From: Sphingomonas sp. Ant H11
GTDB taxonomy: Bacteria; Pseudomonadota; Alphaproteobacteria; Sphingomonadales; Sphingomonadaceae
Assembly (NCBI RefSeq): GCF_000797515.1
Contig: NZ_JSBN01000010.1
Coordinates: 1 to 64,000 of the forward strand
Direction of reading: 5' to 3'
Length of the DNA stretch: 64,000 nucleotides
Position 1 is the first letter of the stretch. The number at the start of each line of letters is the position of its first letter. The notes beneath the pieces are model-generated. The model ran no database searches and was not told the DNA's origin. It saw only the letters and a program-made list of their open reading frames with translations. Position numbers and translations under genes: made by a program. Positions 8,926 through 16,835 of this stretch are shown here, piece after piece.

Positions 8926-9983
8926 TCAGCGCCCGCGGGCGAGGCGCAAAACGTAGCTGATGATTTCGGCGACTGCGGCAAAATGCTCGGTCGGGATCGG
9001 GCGATCCAGTTCCGCGCTGGCGTAGAGCGCGCGCGCGAGCGCGACATTCTCGACGATCGGCACGCCATTGGCGGTCGCGATCTCGCGGATCTTGGCGGCG
9101 ATCGCGTCGACGCCCTTGGCCACCACAATCGGCGCGGCCATAGCGCGTGATCATATTTCAGCGCAACCGCATAATGGGTCGGATTGGTTATGATCACGCT
9201 GGCATCGGGCACGGCGGACATCATCCGGCTGCGCGCGCGCTGCATCTGGATCGCGCGGATCTTGCTCTTGATCAGCGGGTCGCCATCCTGTTCCTTATGC
9301 TCGTCCTTAATCTCCTGCAGCGACATTTTCATGCGGTTGGTGAACGACCAGCGCTGATAGACGAAATCGAAAATGGCGAGCGCGGCGACCAGGATCGCCA
9401 CCGCCTTGATCATGGCGAGCACGACCCCGACTGCGGCGGCGGTGACCGCAGCCGGATCGGCGCCGACCAACTGGTCCAGCCCGACAATCTTGGGCCAGAT
9501 GACATTGGTCGCAATGACGATAACGCCGGTCATTTTGGCGAGCGTCTTGCCGAACTCGATCAGCGCGCGTGGGCCGAACATGCGGCCTAGGCCCGAAAAC
9601 GGGTTGAGCTTCGACCATTGCGGCTTGAGCCGGGCGAGCGCGAAGCTTGGTCGCCCCTGCAACACACCGCCAAGCAGCGCGAACACGAACAACACGCCCA
9701 GCAACGGTGCCACCGCCAGGCCGACCGCACCGAGAAGACCGATTGCGAAATTTTCGGCCCCTTGCGGATTGAACAGATAATCGTCCGCGCCGCCCCACAA
9801 CCGCACGAAGATGACGCCGAGCTGTTGCACCGTATAGGTGCCCATACCGCCGACCACGACGATGGCAGCGGCGAACATGGCCGCGTGCTTCATCTCGGGC
9901 GACGACGGCATGTCGCCCTTGGCACGCGCGTCGGCGAGCTTCTTTTCGGTGGGATCGAAGGTTTTCTGGTCGTTGTCGGCCAC
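8926..9983 (-). CDS. flhB: Flagellar export switch protein FlhB (frameshifted)
   Basis: This is an inner-membrane component of the flagellar type III export gate that switches substrate specificity after self-cleavage. The N-terminal KTFDPTEKKLADARAKGDMPSS, four membrane helices and the NPTHYAVALKY cleavage motif are all present. Just after the motif the frame changes (about 9140-9146); the rest of the cytoplasmic domain (MAAPIVVAKGVDAIAAKI to YVLRLARGR) follows in the next frame. One added base gives 352 residues, normal length. Without it the protein would run out of frame for about 230 residues. It is last in the flgC-fliE-fliQ-fliR-flhB operon, 3 bp after fliR. Confidence 0.88.
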
Positions 9984-9986
9984 GCT

Positions 9987-10772
9987 TTAGTTCCAGCTTG
10001 TCTGCATATAGGCGGCCATCGCCTGCGCGAAGCCGGTCAGCAGTCCGCCCAGCGTCATCGCCATCACCGCCAGGCCGAGCAGGATGTTGAGCGGCTGGAC
10101 GATGAAGAAGAGCTGGATCGCAGGCGCAATCCGGGTCGAGAGGCCAAGCGCGACGTTGAACACGATGCCGTAGACCAGCAACGGGGCCGACAAGCCGATT
10201 CCCAGCGTCATCGCGCGCGCCACCGCGTCGAGCGCGGCTCGCAGGAAATCATGCGCTGGTGGCATGCCGCCGATCGGGAAGGTGCGATAGGATTCGACGA
10301 TCGCGCCAATCCACAAATGGTGGACGTGCATCGACATGCACACCACGGCGGCGGCGACGGTCACGAACTTGGACAGCAACGCCGCTTGGCCGCCCTGTGA
10401 GGCATCATAAAGCAGCGCCGAGGACAGGCCGATTTGCGAGCTGATGATCGATCCCGCCATCGACACCGCGCTGAACACGATCTTGACCAGCGCGCCGATT
10501 GCGAGCCCGGTAATCAGTTCTGCCAGCAGCACCGCCGGCAGCGCCCCGCCCGCCGCGGCCGCCGTGCGCATCAACGGCGCAAGCACGCCCCACAGGCCGA
10601 TGCTCATGCCCAGCGCGATCATCAAGCGGATCCGCCCGGGCACGGCATCCTCGGAAAAGACCGGCAGCAGCATCAACACCGTGCCGACGCGCGCGAACAG
10701 GATGAGGAACGCGGTCGCCTGCACATCGAGATGCGACAGGTCGAACGATGGCGGGGCGAGGGGGGCGAGCAC
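9987..10772 (-). CDS. fliR: Flagellar export protein FliR
   Basis: This is a 261-residue polytopic inner-membrane protein of the type III export gate, which pairs with FliP and FliQ. Characteristic stretches are ARVGTVLMLLPVFSEDAVPGRIRLMIAL near the start and LGLSTRIAPAIQLFFIVQPLNILLGL near the end, with about six hydrophobic segments. It lies 4 bp after fliQ and just before flhB. Confidence 0.93.
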   Translation of the reverse strand: MLAPLAPPSFDLSHLDVQATAFLILFARVGTVLMLLPVFSEDAVPGRIRLMIALGMSIGLWGVLAPLMRTAAAAGGALPAVLLAELITGLAIGALVKIVFSAVSMAGSIISSQIGLSSALLYDASQGGQAALLSKFVTVAAAVVCMSMHVHHLWIGAIVESYRTFPIGGMPPAHDFLRAALDAVARAMTLGIGLSAPLLVYGIVFNVALGLSTRIAPAIQLFFIVQPLNILLGLAVMAMTLGGLLTGFAQAMAAYMQTSWN

Positions 10773-10776
10773 CCTT

Positions 10777-11040
10777 TCAGCCAGCGATGATCATGCCGCT
10801 GATCCGCGCCATGAAATCGGACAGCGCACCGCCGATCATCGGCAGGCACAGCAGCATCACCACGCCCATGGCGATGATCTTGGGAACGAACGTCAGCGTC
10901 ATTTCCTGGATCTGGGTCAGCGCCTGCAACAGGCCGATCGCGACGCCGACGATCAACGAGGTGATCAGCAGCGGTCCGACGATCGTCATCACCAGAATCA
11001 AGGAAGCGCGGGCAAGCTCCATCGCGGCGAGCGCATCCAT
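10777..11040 (-). CDS. fliQ: Flagellar export protein FliQ
   Basis: This 87-residue protein has two membrane helices, the smallest subunit of the export gate. It shows the family pattern of LVGVAIGLLQALTQIQEMTLTF between the helices and FVPKIIAMGV after it. I use the ATG at 11040, which gives the usual length; the frame stays open further upstream but overlaps fliE. It sits between fliE and fliR. Confidence 0.92.
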   Translation of the reverse strand: MDALAAMELARASLILVMTIVGPLLITSLIVGVAIGLLQALTQIQEMTLTFVPKIIAMGVVMLLCLPMIGGALSDFMARISGMIIAG

Positions 11041-11051
11041 TGGCGTGCGCC

Positions 11052-11372
11052 TCAGATCTGCATGCGCATGATGTCGGAATAGGCGTTCACCACGCGATCG
11101 CGCACCGCGACCATCGTGTCGAGCGCGGTTTCGGCCGATCCGATCGCGGTCACCACGTCGATCAAGTCGCCCTTGCCCGCGACTTGCTTGGCCGAGGCGC
11201 TTTCGGCGGCACGCAATTGCGTCGAGGTGTCGGAGATCATCGCCTCGACCATGCCGCCAAAGCCGCCCGATGCGCCGGGCGCGGTTTCCTTGGTCGAGCC
11301 GGTCTTGAGCGTGTTGCCAAGGCCAAGCGTACGGCCATAGGCCGAGCTGGCGTCGAGAGATCCGATGGACAT
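11052..11372 (-). CDS. fliE: Flagellar basal-body protein FliE
   Basis: This is a 106-residue MS-ring/rod junction protein. The C-terminal half carries the conserved helical region (LIDVVTAIGSAETALDTMVAVRDRVVNAYSDIMRMQI) ending in the family's usual I/M-rich tail. The N-terminal part is glycine/serine-rich. It follows flgC by 12 bp and precedes fliQ. Confidence 0.92.
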   Translation of the reverse strand: MSIGSLDASSAYGRTLGLGNTLKTGSTKETAPGASGGFGGMVEAMISDTSTQLRAAESASAKQVAGKGDLIDVVTAIGSAETALDTMVAVRDRVVNAYSDIMRMQI

Positions 11373-11384
11373 TGTCGCTCTTCC

Positions 11385-11792
11385 TTATTTCAGCAAATCG
11401 ATGGTGCGCATCGTCAGGTTCTTGGCCGCTTCGATGGCGTTGAGGTCGGCTTCGTAGGAGCGCTGCGCGTCCTTCATGTCGGCGGCCTCGAGCAGGGGAT
11501 TGACGTTGGGCTTCAGGACGTACCCCTGAGCATCCGCGGCCGGGCTGCCCGGCATGTAGACCTTGGTGAAGGCGGTCTTGTCGGCGTCGACGCTGGAAAT
11601 CTTGACGGCGGTTCCGCCATTTGCCCGATCGACTTCGGCCTGAAAGCTGACGACCCGGCGGCGATAGGGATCGCCACCGGCGGTGCGCGCGACCGAATCC
11701 TGGTTGGCGAGATTTTCCGCGATCACCCGCATCCGCAGCGACTGCGCGCGCAAACCCGATGCCGATACTGCCAACGATGTCTTGAGATCCAT
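11385..11792 (-). CDS. flgC: Flagellar proximal rod protein FlgC
   Basis: This is a 135-residue rod subunit. It starts with the flagellar rod signature (SLAVSASGLRAQSLRMRVIAENLAN) and ends with YEADLNAIEAAKNLTMRTIDLLK, matching FlgC. The ATG at 11792 follows GGAG. It is the first gene of its operon. The usual partner flgB is absent here: the next gene upstream is the divergent fliN. Confidence 0.92.
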   Translation of the reverse strand: MDLKTSLAVSASGLRAQSLRMRVIAENLANQDSVARTAGGDPYRRRVVSFQAEVDRANGGTAVKISSVDADKTAFTKVYMPGSPAADAQGYVLKPNVNPLLEAADMKDAQRSYEADLNAIEAAKNLTMRTIDLLK

Positions 11793-11832
11793 GAAGTCGC
11801 TCCACCGGCTCCGTGCCGTCACCCCTCCTTCA

Positions 11833-11849
11833 TAGGCAATTATTGCCTA
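11833..11849. promoter_or_regulatory. Perfect 17-nt palindrome in the flgC/fliN divergent region
   Basis: TAGGCAATTATTGCCTA is a perfect inverted repeat around a central T, lying between the divergent flgC and fliN starts. A regulator binding here could control both operons. The half GGCAATTATT recurs at 25464-25473 in the MCP leader. Which protein would bind is unknown. Confidence 0.55.
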
Positions 11850-11874
11850 GCCAGACCGTCAATGCGGAAAAATA

Positions 11875-11883
11875 ATCCTATAA
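11875..11883 (+). promoter_or_regulatory. ATCCTATAA motility element upstream of fliN
   Basis: This is an exact copy, 21 nt before the TTG start of fliN and reading towards it. CCAGACCGTCA lies 13 nt upstream, as at flgI. Confidence 0.55.
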
Positions 11884-11904
11884 CTCGGGGGAAGGAGCCG
11901 TGCA

Positions 11905-12141
11905 TTGTCCATCCTCGAAGATATCGAAGTCGAGCTGTCGATCGTTCTGGGCTCGGCCCAGGTTCAGATCCGCCAGATCCTGCAAATGAGCCGCGGCGCG
12001 ATGATCCCGCTCGATTGCGGGCAGGACGACCCGACTTTGGTGTTCGTCAATGGCGAGCTGATCGCCAAGGGCCGGATCCTGGTCAACAGCGAGGAGATGT
12101 CGCTGGAAGTGACCGAAATCACGCGCAAGAGCCGCAACTGA
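11905..12141 (+). CDS. fliN: Flagellar motor switch protein FliN (short)
   Basis: This 78-residue protein matches the SpoA/SurfaceB domain of FliN, part of the C-ring that sets rotation direction (VELSIVLGSAQVQIRQILQMSRGAMIPLD, then VFVNGELIAKGRILV). The start is TTG at 11905, supported by AAGGAG nine bases upstream; there is no good in-frame ATG. Its TGA overlaps the fliO ATG. Confidence 0.88.
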   Translation: MSILEDIEVELSIVLGSAQVQIRQILQMSRGAMIPLDCGQDDPTLVFVNGELIAKGRILVNSEEMSLEVTEITRKSRN

Positions 12142-12791
12142 TGGATGTGCTGTCGCTGCTGCGCACGATGGGGGCGCTCGGGGTCGTGCTTGGCTTGCTC
12201 GGCGGTGCGCTGTGGGTGGTGCGGCGCTACAATATCGCCTTGCCGGGGCGCGTTACGCTCGGTCGCGGGCGGCGCTTGGAAGTGGTCGAGCGGGTCACGC
12301 TCGACGGGAAACGCTCGCTCGCCCTGGTGCGGCGCGATGGCTGTGAACATCTGATCCTGATCGGCCCGGATGGGCAGATGGTGGTCGAAAGCGGTATCCT
12401 GCCGTCTATCCCCTCTGACGGAGCGGCTGCGGTCGGCACCGCGATGGCTGGGGAGGCAATCGCGCAGACGGTAGTCCCTGAAATGGCGGCGCGTGAGCGC
12501 GAAGGCCAGGCGTCGGAACCGACGCCTGGAAACAGCAAGGATGCTATCGTCAGCGACGAGACCGCGCCGGAACCCGAAACCGAGTTGCGCACTGCCCTGA
12601 CGCTGCTGCTCGACCATCTCCAGTCGCGCCGCGACAAAGCGGCCTTGATTCAGGCGTCGCTTTCGCCCTCGCGCGAACAGTCTTTGCCTGTCTCCGCTGT
12701 CGCTTCCGCCTCGTCCACGCCGCGTCGTTCGGTGTCGGCATTGCTGGACCATCTGACCGAGCAGCATCATCGGGCGAACGTCGTTGCGTAA
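12141..12791 (+). CDS. fliO: Flagellar biosynthesis protein FliO
   Basis: This 216-residue protein has one N-terminal membrane helix (residues 5-28) followed by a FliO-like domain (RRLEVVERVTLDGKRSLALVRRDGCEHLILIG). FliO helps assemble the FliP ring. The C-terminal 110 residues are low-complexity (Ala/Ser/Glu-rich) and longer than in E. coli. The ATG overlaps the fliN stop (TGATG), and its own stop overlaps fliP. Confidence 0.82.
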   Translation: MDVLSLLRTMGALGVVLGLLGGALWVVRRYNIALPGRVTLGRGRRLEVVERVTLDGKRSLALVRRDGCEHLILIGPDGQMVVESGILPSIPSDGAAAVGTAMAGEAIAQTVVPEMAAREREGQASEPTPGNSKDAIVSDETAPEPETELRTALTLLLDHLQSRRDKAALIQASLSPSREQSLPVSAVASASSTPRRSVSALLDHLTEQHHRANVVA

Positions 12792-13536
12792 GTCGGCCCT
12801 GTTTGCGCTCGCCGCAGCTGCGCTGCTGATCCCGGTCGCCGCGCACGCGCAGTCCGCATTGGCCCAATCCGCATTGGGCTTGCCCGGTGCTGGCGCTGGC
12901 GGGTCGGTATCGGGCCGGGCGATCCAATTGGTGCTGATGCTGACGGTGTTGAGCCTCGCGCCCGGCATCCTGATGACCGTTACCAGCTTCACCCGCATCG
13001 TCGTCGCGCTGTCGCTGTTGCGCACCGGCATCGGTGCCCAGGGCGTGCCGCCGAATCCGGTGATCATCAGTCTCGCGATGTTCCTGTCCTTCTTCGTCAT
13101 GGCCCCGACCTTCGAAAAGGCGTGGGACCAGGGAATCAAGCCCTATACCGCAGGCAAAATCGCCGAGGAGCAAGCCTTTGCGGCGACCGCCGAGCCGTTC
13201 CGGCAATTCATGCTGAAACAGGTGCGCGATGACGATCTGAAGCTGTTTATCGACATGGCGCATGCGAAGCCGACGGCGCGCAAAGACGTCGCGCTGACGA
13301 CGTTGACCCCGGCCTTCATGATTTCCGAACTGCGCCGCTCGTTCGAGATCGGCTTCTTGTTGCTCCTGCCGTTCCTCGTCATCGATCTGGCCGTGGCCGC
13401 GGTATTGATGGCGATGGGCATGATGATGCTGCCCCCGCCGACCATCGCCATGCCGATGAAGATCATCTTCTTCGTGCTGGTCGATGGGTGGGCGCTGGTC
13501 GCGGGGTCGCTGGTCAAGAGCTTCGGCACGACGTGA
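12784..13536 (+). CDS. fliP: Flagellar export protein FliP
   Basis: This is a 250-residue export-gate protein. It has a signal-like first hydrophobic segment and then the FliP signatures MLTVLSLAPGILMTVTSFTRIVVALSLLR, PNPVIISLAMFLSFFVM, TLTPAFMISELRRSFEIGF and MGMMMLPPPTIAMPMK. The start is a TTG at 12784 that overlaps the last codons of fliO by 8 bp. It is the last gene of the fliN-fliO-fliP operon. Confidence 0.92.
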   Translation: MRKSALFALAAAALLIPVAAHAQSALAQSALGLPGAGAGGSVSGRAIQLVLMLTVLSLAPGILMTVTSFTRIVVALSLLRTGIGAQGVPPNPVIISLAMFLSFFVMAPTFEKAWDQGIKPYTAGKIAEEQAFAATAEPFRQFMLKQVRDDDLKLFIDMAHAKPTARKDVALTTLTPAFMISELRRSFEIGFLLLLPFLVIDLAVAAVLMAMGMMMLPPPTIAMPMKIIFFVLVDGWALVAGSLVKSFGTT

Positions 13537-13538
13537 AC

Positions 13539-13590
13539 CCGACCGCCCCCCTCCAGCAAAGGCGGGGGGCTTTGGGGGCGTCGGTTTAAT
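13539..13590. terminator. Likely bidirectional terminator between fliP and the PilZ gene
   Basis: CCGACCGCCCCC pairs with GGGGGCGTCGG (one bulged C) across a loop that contains a second GC hairpin, followed on the plus strand by TTTAATTATT. It lies between two convergent genes. Confidence 0.65.
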
Positions 13591-14227
13591 TATTGCGGCT
13601 TGCGCCTGCGAGCCACGCCGACAGCTCGGCAAAAGAAATCAATTCGATGAAGGCGACCCCGACATGAAGCTCGTTGCGCCAGCGCACCGAGCACGCGCGC
13701 GGGGAAAGTCCAGGGATCGTCAGCGTGGCGGGCGCGTCAAGCGGGATGTCGGTGGACAGCGTCAACCGCGCGCCGCTCTGCGAGAGATTTTCGACCGTGA
13801 CCGGGCATGACCGACCGAGGCTGCTCAAACGGCCTGGCGCAGCGACGGCGAAGCGCGGGGCCCGGCCGATCGCGGGGATATGGCCCTTTGCCTTTACCAC
13901 CTGCGGTCGCAAGGTGCTCGCTACATCGATTTCATGGTCGAGCTGGATGCCGACACGCCCTTCGTCGGTCCATACCACGGTTGCCGACAGGCGCTCGCCC
14001 GAGCGGAGTTCGATGACGACGGCATCGTCGCGGGTGAGCGGTTGACCTGTCTCCACCAACATGCCGGTCGTCGACACGTTGCGCAATCGGCACAGCGCTT
14101 CCTTGCCCGGGCCTAGCTCAAGCTTCGCCGCAATGAGCGTCGTAACGGTTCGCTGCGCGCGTTGGCGCAGTCCCTCCGGTGAGGCGATTGAGGGATCGAC
14201 CGGTGGGTGAGGTTCAACAGAGGTCAT
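13586..14227 (-). CDS. Tandem PilZ-domain protein, putative c-di-GMP receptor
   Basis: This 213-residue cytosolic protein appears to carry two PilZ domains. The first has an arginine cluster (RQRAQR) and NVSTTG, the second RAPR and NLSQSG; each NxSxxG is the second half of the c-di-GMP-binding signature. Such proteins often brake the flagellar motor when c-di-GMP rises, like YcgR, although there is no YcgR N-domain here. It has its own upstream ATCCTATAA element, tying it to the motility genes around it. Ligand binding is inferred from motifs only. Confidence 0.8.
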   Translation of the reverse strand: MTSVEPHPPVDPSIASPEGLRQRAQRTVTTLIAAKLELGPGKEALCRLRNVSTTGMLVETGQPLTRDDAVVIELRSGERLSATVVWTDEGRVGIQLDHEIDVASTLRPQVVKAKGHIPAIGRAPRFAVAAPGRLSSLGRSCPVTVENLSQSGARLTLSTDIPLDAPATLTIPGLSPRACSVRWRNELHVGVAFIELISFAELSAWLAGASRNN

Positions 14228-14263
14228 GATCGTCTCTCATGAAAAAAAGAGTATCCCCTCTTT

Positions 14264-14272
14264 TTATAGGAT
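14264..14272 (-). promoter_or_regulatory. ATCCTATAA motility element upstream of the PilZ gene
   Basis: This is an exact copy reading towards the PilZ gene, 36 nt before its ATG. Confidence 0.55.
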
Positions 14273-14282
14273 GATCGACCCG

Positions 14283-14735
14283 TCAGGCGGGCTCGGCGCG
14301 TGTTATTGCGATGCGCTTGACCGTGCCCTCACCGAATGCCTCGGTCGATGCGGCACGCACCACGTCGCGGAATCCGCCGATATTGGCCAACAGGCCGTCG
14401 GGCCCGGTCGCGAGCGGGGTTCGCCAGGTGCGCATGTTGATCGCGTGGAGCATCAGCGGCAGCTTCGACGTCACCATATCGGCCTTGTCGCTCGCGACTT
14501 CGAGCGACACGTCGAAATTCACGTAACCAGCGAGGCGACCGTCCGAAAACACCAGCGGAGCGAGGATCTTGGCGCTGGACACAAAGCTGCGCGGCGGTTC
14601 TGCTGCCGGTGTCGCAGCGGCCTTGGGTTCGCTGCCGCCCGGTTTGGCGAACAGCAGAACTGCACCATAGCCCGCACCGCCGCCGATCGCGACGCCAAGG
14701 ATGAGCAGCAACAGCAGGGAGAGCGCGCGTTTCAC
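14283..14735 (-). CDS. FliL-like membrane-anchored protein
   Basis: This 150-residue protein has one N-terminal membrane helix (about residues 5-27), a short Pro/Ala linker and a periplasmic domain (KILAPLVFSDGRLAGYVNFDVSLEVASDKADMV). The topology and size fit FliL, which assists torque generation around MotA/MotB. It follows motB by 13 bp. The family match is only moderate, so it could be an unrelated small motility membrane protein. Confidence 0.6.
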   Translation of the reverse strand: MKRALSLLLLLILGVAIGGGAGYGAVLLFAKPGGSEPKAAATPAAEPPRSFVSSAKILAPLVFSDGRLAGYVNFDVSLEVASDKADMVTSKLPLMLHAINMRTWRTPLATGPDGLLANIGGFRDVVRAASTEAFGEGTVKRIAITRAEPA

Positions 14736-14748
14736 GAACCGGATCTCC

Positions 14749-15579
14749 TCAGAATTTGAAGCTGGCGTCGCTGGGCAGCGCAGATTGCTGACCCATCACG
14801 ACAACCGTAATGCGCCGGTTTTCCGCACGATCGGGCTGTTCGGGATAGACCGGCTGGCTCGCACCCAGCGCAACGATCTCGGCGAAGCGATCGGGCGTCA
14901 TGCCCGCCGCGATCAACGCCGAGCGCGCGGCGAGCGCGCGCGCGCCGGACAATTGCCAGTTTGCGTCGCTTTGGCCGCCGGTGCCGTCCGTATGCCCTTC
15001 GATCGCCAGTTGTGCCGAAGAGCGGGACAGTTTTTCGGCAAGCTTGCCAAGCACTACGCGCGCATACGGGTTGAGCTCCGCCGTGCCGGCGCGAAACATG
15101 GACTGTCGGTCATTGTCCATCAGCGTGATGCGAAGGCCGTCGCGAGCCACTGCCAGAGTGACGTTCTTCTGGCCGTCATTGGCTTGCGGCACGCTGTCGA
15201 TCGCGATCTGCAATTCGGCGGCGACAACGCGTTGCGACGCATCGGGCACATTGGCGGTGCCGCCGCGCGCCGGGCCGGCTGCCGCAATTTCGGTCGAAGT
15301 CCTGCCTTTGGAGCGGCTGCCCGCCCCCGATCCTGGTGCGCCGCCTTGCGGGCCTGTGCCGCTGGCGCTGCTGGGCGGGGACGGCGTGAAATATTCGGCC
15401 AGGCCCTTCAGCTTCGCTTTGTCGGGGCTCGACAGCAGCCACAGCAGCATGAAGAACGCCATCATCGCGGTCACGAAATCGGCATAAGCCACTTTCCACG
15501 CCCCGCCATGATGGCCGCCAGCGATCTTCTTGACCCGTTTGATGATGATCGGGCGATCATTGGCCGCTTTGCCAGCCAT
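14749..15579 (-). CDS. motB: Flagellar stator protein MotB
   Basis: This 276-residue stator subunit has an N-terminal helix with the proton-carrying aspartate (AYADFVTAMMAFFMLLWLL). A Gly/Ser-rich linker follows, then a C-terminal OmpA-like peptidoglycan-binding domain (IEGHTDGTGGQSDANWQLSGARA, ENRRI). It lies near the end of the operon, whereas motA is the first gene about 7 kb upstream. The KIAGGHHGGAWKVAYADF start is typical of alphaproteobacterial MotB. Confidence 0.93.
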   Translation of the reverse strand: MAGKAANDRPIIIKRVKKIAGGHHGGAWKVAYADFVTAMMAFFMLLWLLSSPDKAKLKGLAEYFTPSPPSSASGTGPQGGAPGSGAGSRSKGRTSTEIAAAGPARGGTANVPDASQRVVAAELQIAIDSVPQANDGQKNVTLAVARDGLRITLMDNDRQSMFRAGTAELNPYARVVLGKLAEKLSRSSAQLAIEGHTDGTGGQSDANWQLSGARALAARSALIAAGMTPDRFAEIVALGASQPVYPEQPDRAENRRITVVVMGQQSALPSDASFKF

Positions 15580-15580
15580 G

Positions 15581-15913
15581 TCAGGTTCCGATCAGCGCGA
15601 TACGCAGACGTTCCTGCACCGCGCCAAGGCGAACATGCTTGATCGCCTCCACCGAATTTTCGCCAGCCGCGATGCGGTCCATCAGATTGGCGCATTCATC
15701 GGCATGTTGGATCAGGTAATCGAAGCTTTGGAGCTGTTCCAGAAAGCTGGTCACGAAGTGTTCGTCCGCGACGAGCACTTCGGCCAACCCTTCCAACTGT
15801 TCGCGGATTTCGCGCAGCTCGGCCGCCATCACGCCGTGCAACAGGCCCGAAAACGGGTCGAAGGCTGTGACAGGGGTTCCGTCCTGGGTTGTGATCGAGG
15901 GAAGATAGGCCAT
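15581..15913 (-). CDS. Unknown 110-residue protein between cheD and motB
   Basis: The ATG at 15913 overlaps the restored cheD stop (TGATG) and its stop lies 1 bp before motB, so it is embedded in the chemotaxis operon. The sequence is mostly helical and acidic (LREIREQLEGLAEVLVADEHFVTSFLEQLQSFDYLIQHADECANLM). It has no signal, membrane segment or recognised catalytic motif. A role in chemotaxis is inferred from position only. In the raw frame it appears fused to CheD because of the cheD frameshift. Confidence 0.7.
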   Translation of the reverse strand: MAYLPSITTQDGTPVTAFDPFSGLLHGVMAAELREIREQLEGLAEVLVADEHFVTSFLEQLQSFDYLIQHADECANLMDRIAAGENSVEAIKHVRLGAVQERLRIALIGT

Positions 15914-16441
15914 CAAAACAACTCCAGTTCGCCATCGCTGGGCGGGGCAATGACAGGGACGGGCGCGCGGACGAGGGGGACCGCATCCGAAACGTTTTTT
16001 GCTGCGGCTCAACCCCTGATAGGGAATGAACTCGACCTTGCGGGCGGAGCGCCCGCCAATGTCGACGTGCCCGATCTCGATTCCTTCGGTTTCAAGGAAG
16101 CGACGCGCGAACTCCGCATTTTGCGACCCGATCGAGCCCAGCCCGGCAATGATGTTGGCACCGCCATAGATATGGCCTTTCAGCCGCGCCCGGGACGCGC
16201 CCTTGGCCATCATTCCGTTGATCAGCAATTCCATGGCATGGACGCCATAGCGCTGCATCTCGTCGGGCCGCGGTTTGACATCGGCTCCCGGTTCGCCGAG
16301 CAGGAAATGATTCATGCCCCCGATCCGAGAGACGCTGTCGTTCAGGCAGACTGCGATGCAGCTGCCGAGAAGGGTCGTCACCATCGTATCCGGTTCGGAT
16401 ACGACGCAATGCTCGCCCTGGATGATGTTGATCCTCCGCAT
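15913..16441 (-). CDS. cheD: Chemoreceptor glutamine deamidase CheD (frameshifted)
   Basis: CheD deamidates chemoreceptor glutamines and in some bacteria works with CheC. Catalytic features are present: LLGSCIAVCL (Cys), GGMNHFLL (His) and GHIYGGANI. Near the end a run of six A on the coding strand (15995-16000 as T) shifts the frame. With five the C-terminus reads SKNVSDAVPLVRAPVPVIA and stops at 15913, giving about 175 residues. No CheC or CheX is visible here. Confidence 0.87.
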
Positions 16442-16445
16442 GGCG

Positions 16446-16835
16446 TCAGGTCAACGCGCCGAAGACGCGCTCAATCTTTTCCTTGAGGGCAGCCGGCGCA
16501 AACGGCTTTACGACATAGTTGTTGACGCCGAGGGCTGCCGCCTTTTGTACAAGATCGCGGTCAGAAGAACCGGTCAGCATGATAAAGACGGTCTTCCCGA
16601 TCACCGGGTCGGCCCGGACTTGCTCGAGAAACTGGAGTCCGTCCATTTCGGGCATGTTGTAATCGGAAATGATGAGATGAACCCGGTCGCTGCGGACCGC
16701 GCTCAACGCCTCGGTTGCGCTGCCCTTGTCGCGCACATCCTTGAAGCCGAGATCCTGGAGCGTGCGCCGGATCATGGCGCGCATGCTCGTCTGGTCGTCG
16801 ACCACCATAACCTTGATCTGTGCAGCGGCAGGCAT
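16446..16835 (-). CDS. cheY: Chemotaxis response regulator CheY (second in operon)
   Basis: This 129-residue single receiver domain has acidic residues in VMVVDDQ, the phospho-acceptor Asp in LIISDYNMPEMDG, the switch Thr in MLTGSS and the Lys in VVKPF. It overlaps the cheB stop (TGATG). It should bind the FliM/FliN switch when phosphorylated by CheA, but which of the two CheY proteins here is the output and which a phosphate sink is not clear. Confidence 0.9.
   Translation of the reverse strand: MPAAAQIKVMVVDDQTSMRAMIRRTLQDLGFKDVRDKGSATEALSAVRSDRVHLIISDYNMPEMDGLQFLEQVRADPVIGKTVFIMLTGSSDRDLVQKAAALGVNNYVVKPFAPAALKEKIERVFGALT

Noticed and set aside
8460..9140. Extension of FlhB to 507 residues through fliX antisense DNA
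   Set aside because: The true FlhB C-terminal domain lies in the neighbouring frame, so the extension is a product of the frameshift after NPTH.
11040..12140. Long N-terminal extension of FliO through fliE, flgC and fliN DNA
   Set aside because: FliO has a membrane helix right after the ATG at 12141, which overlaps the fliN stop; the upstream part is out of frame with real genes.
15581..16441. CheD fused to a C-terminal helical domain
   Set aside because: One base fewer in the A-run gives a normal CheD end and a TGATG overlap with a separate small gene.
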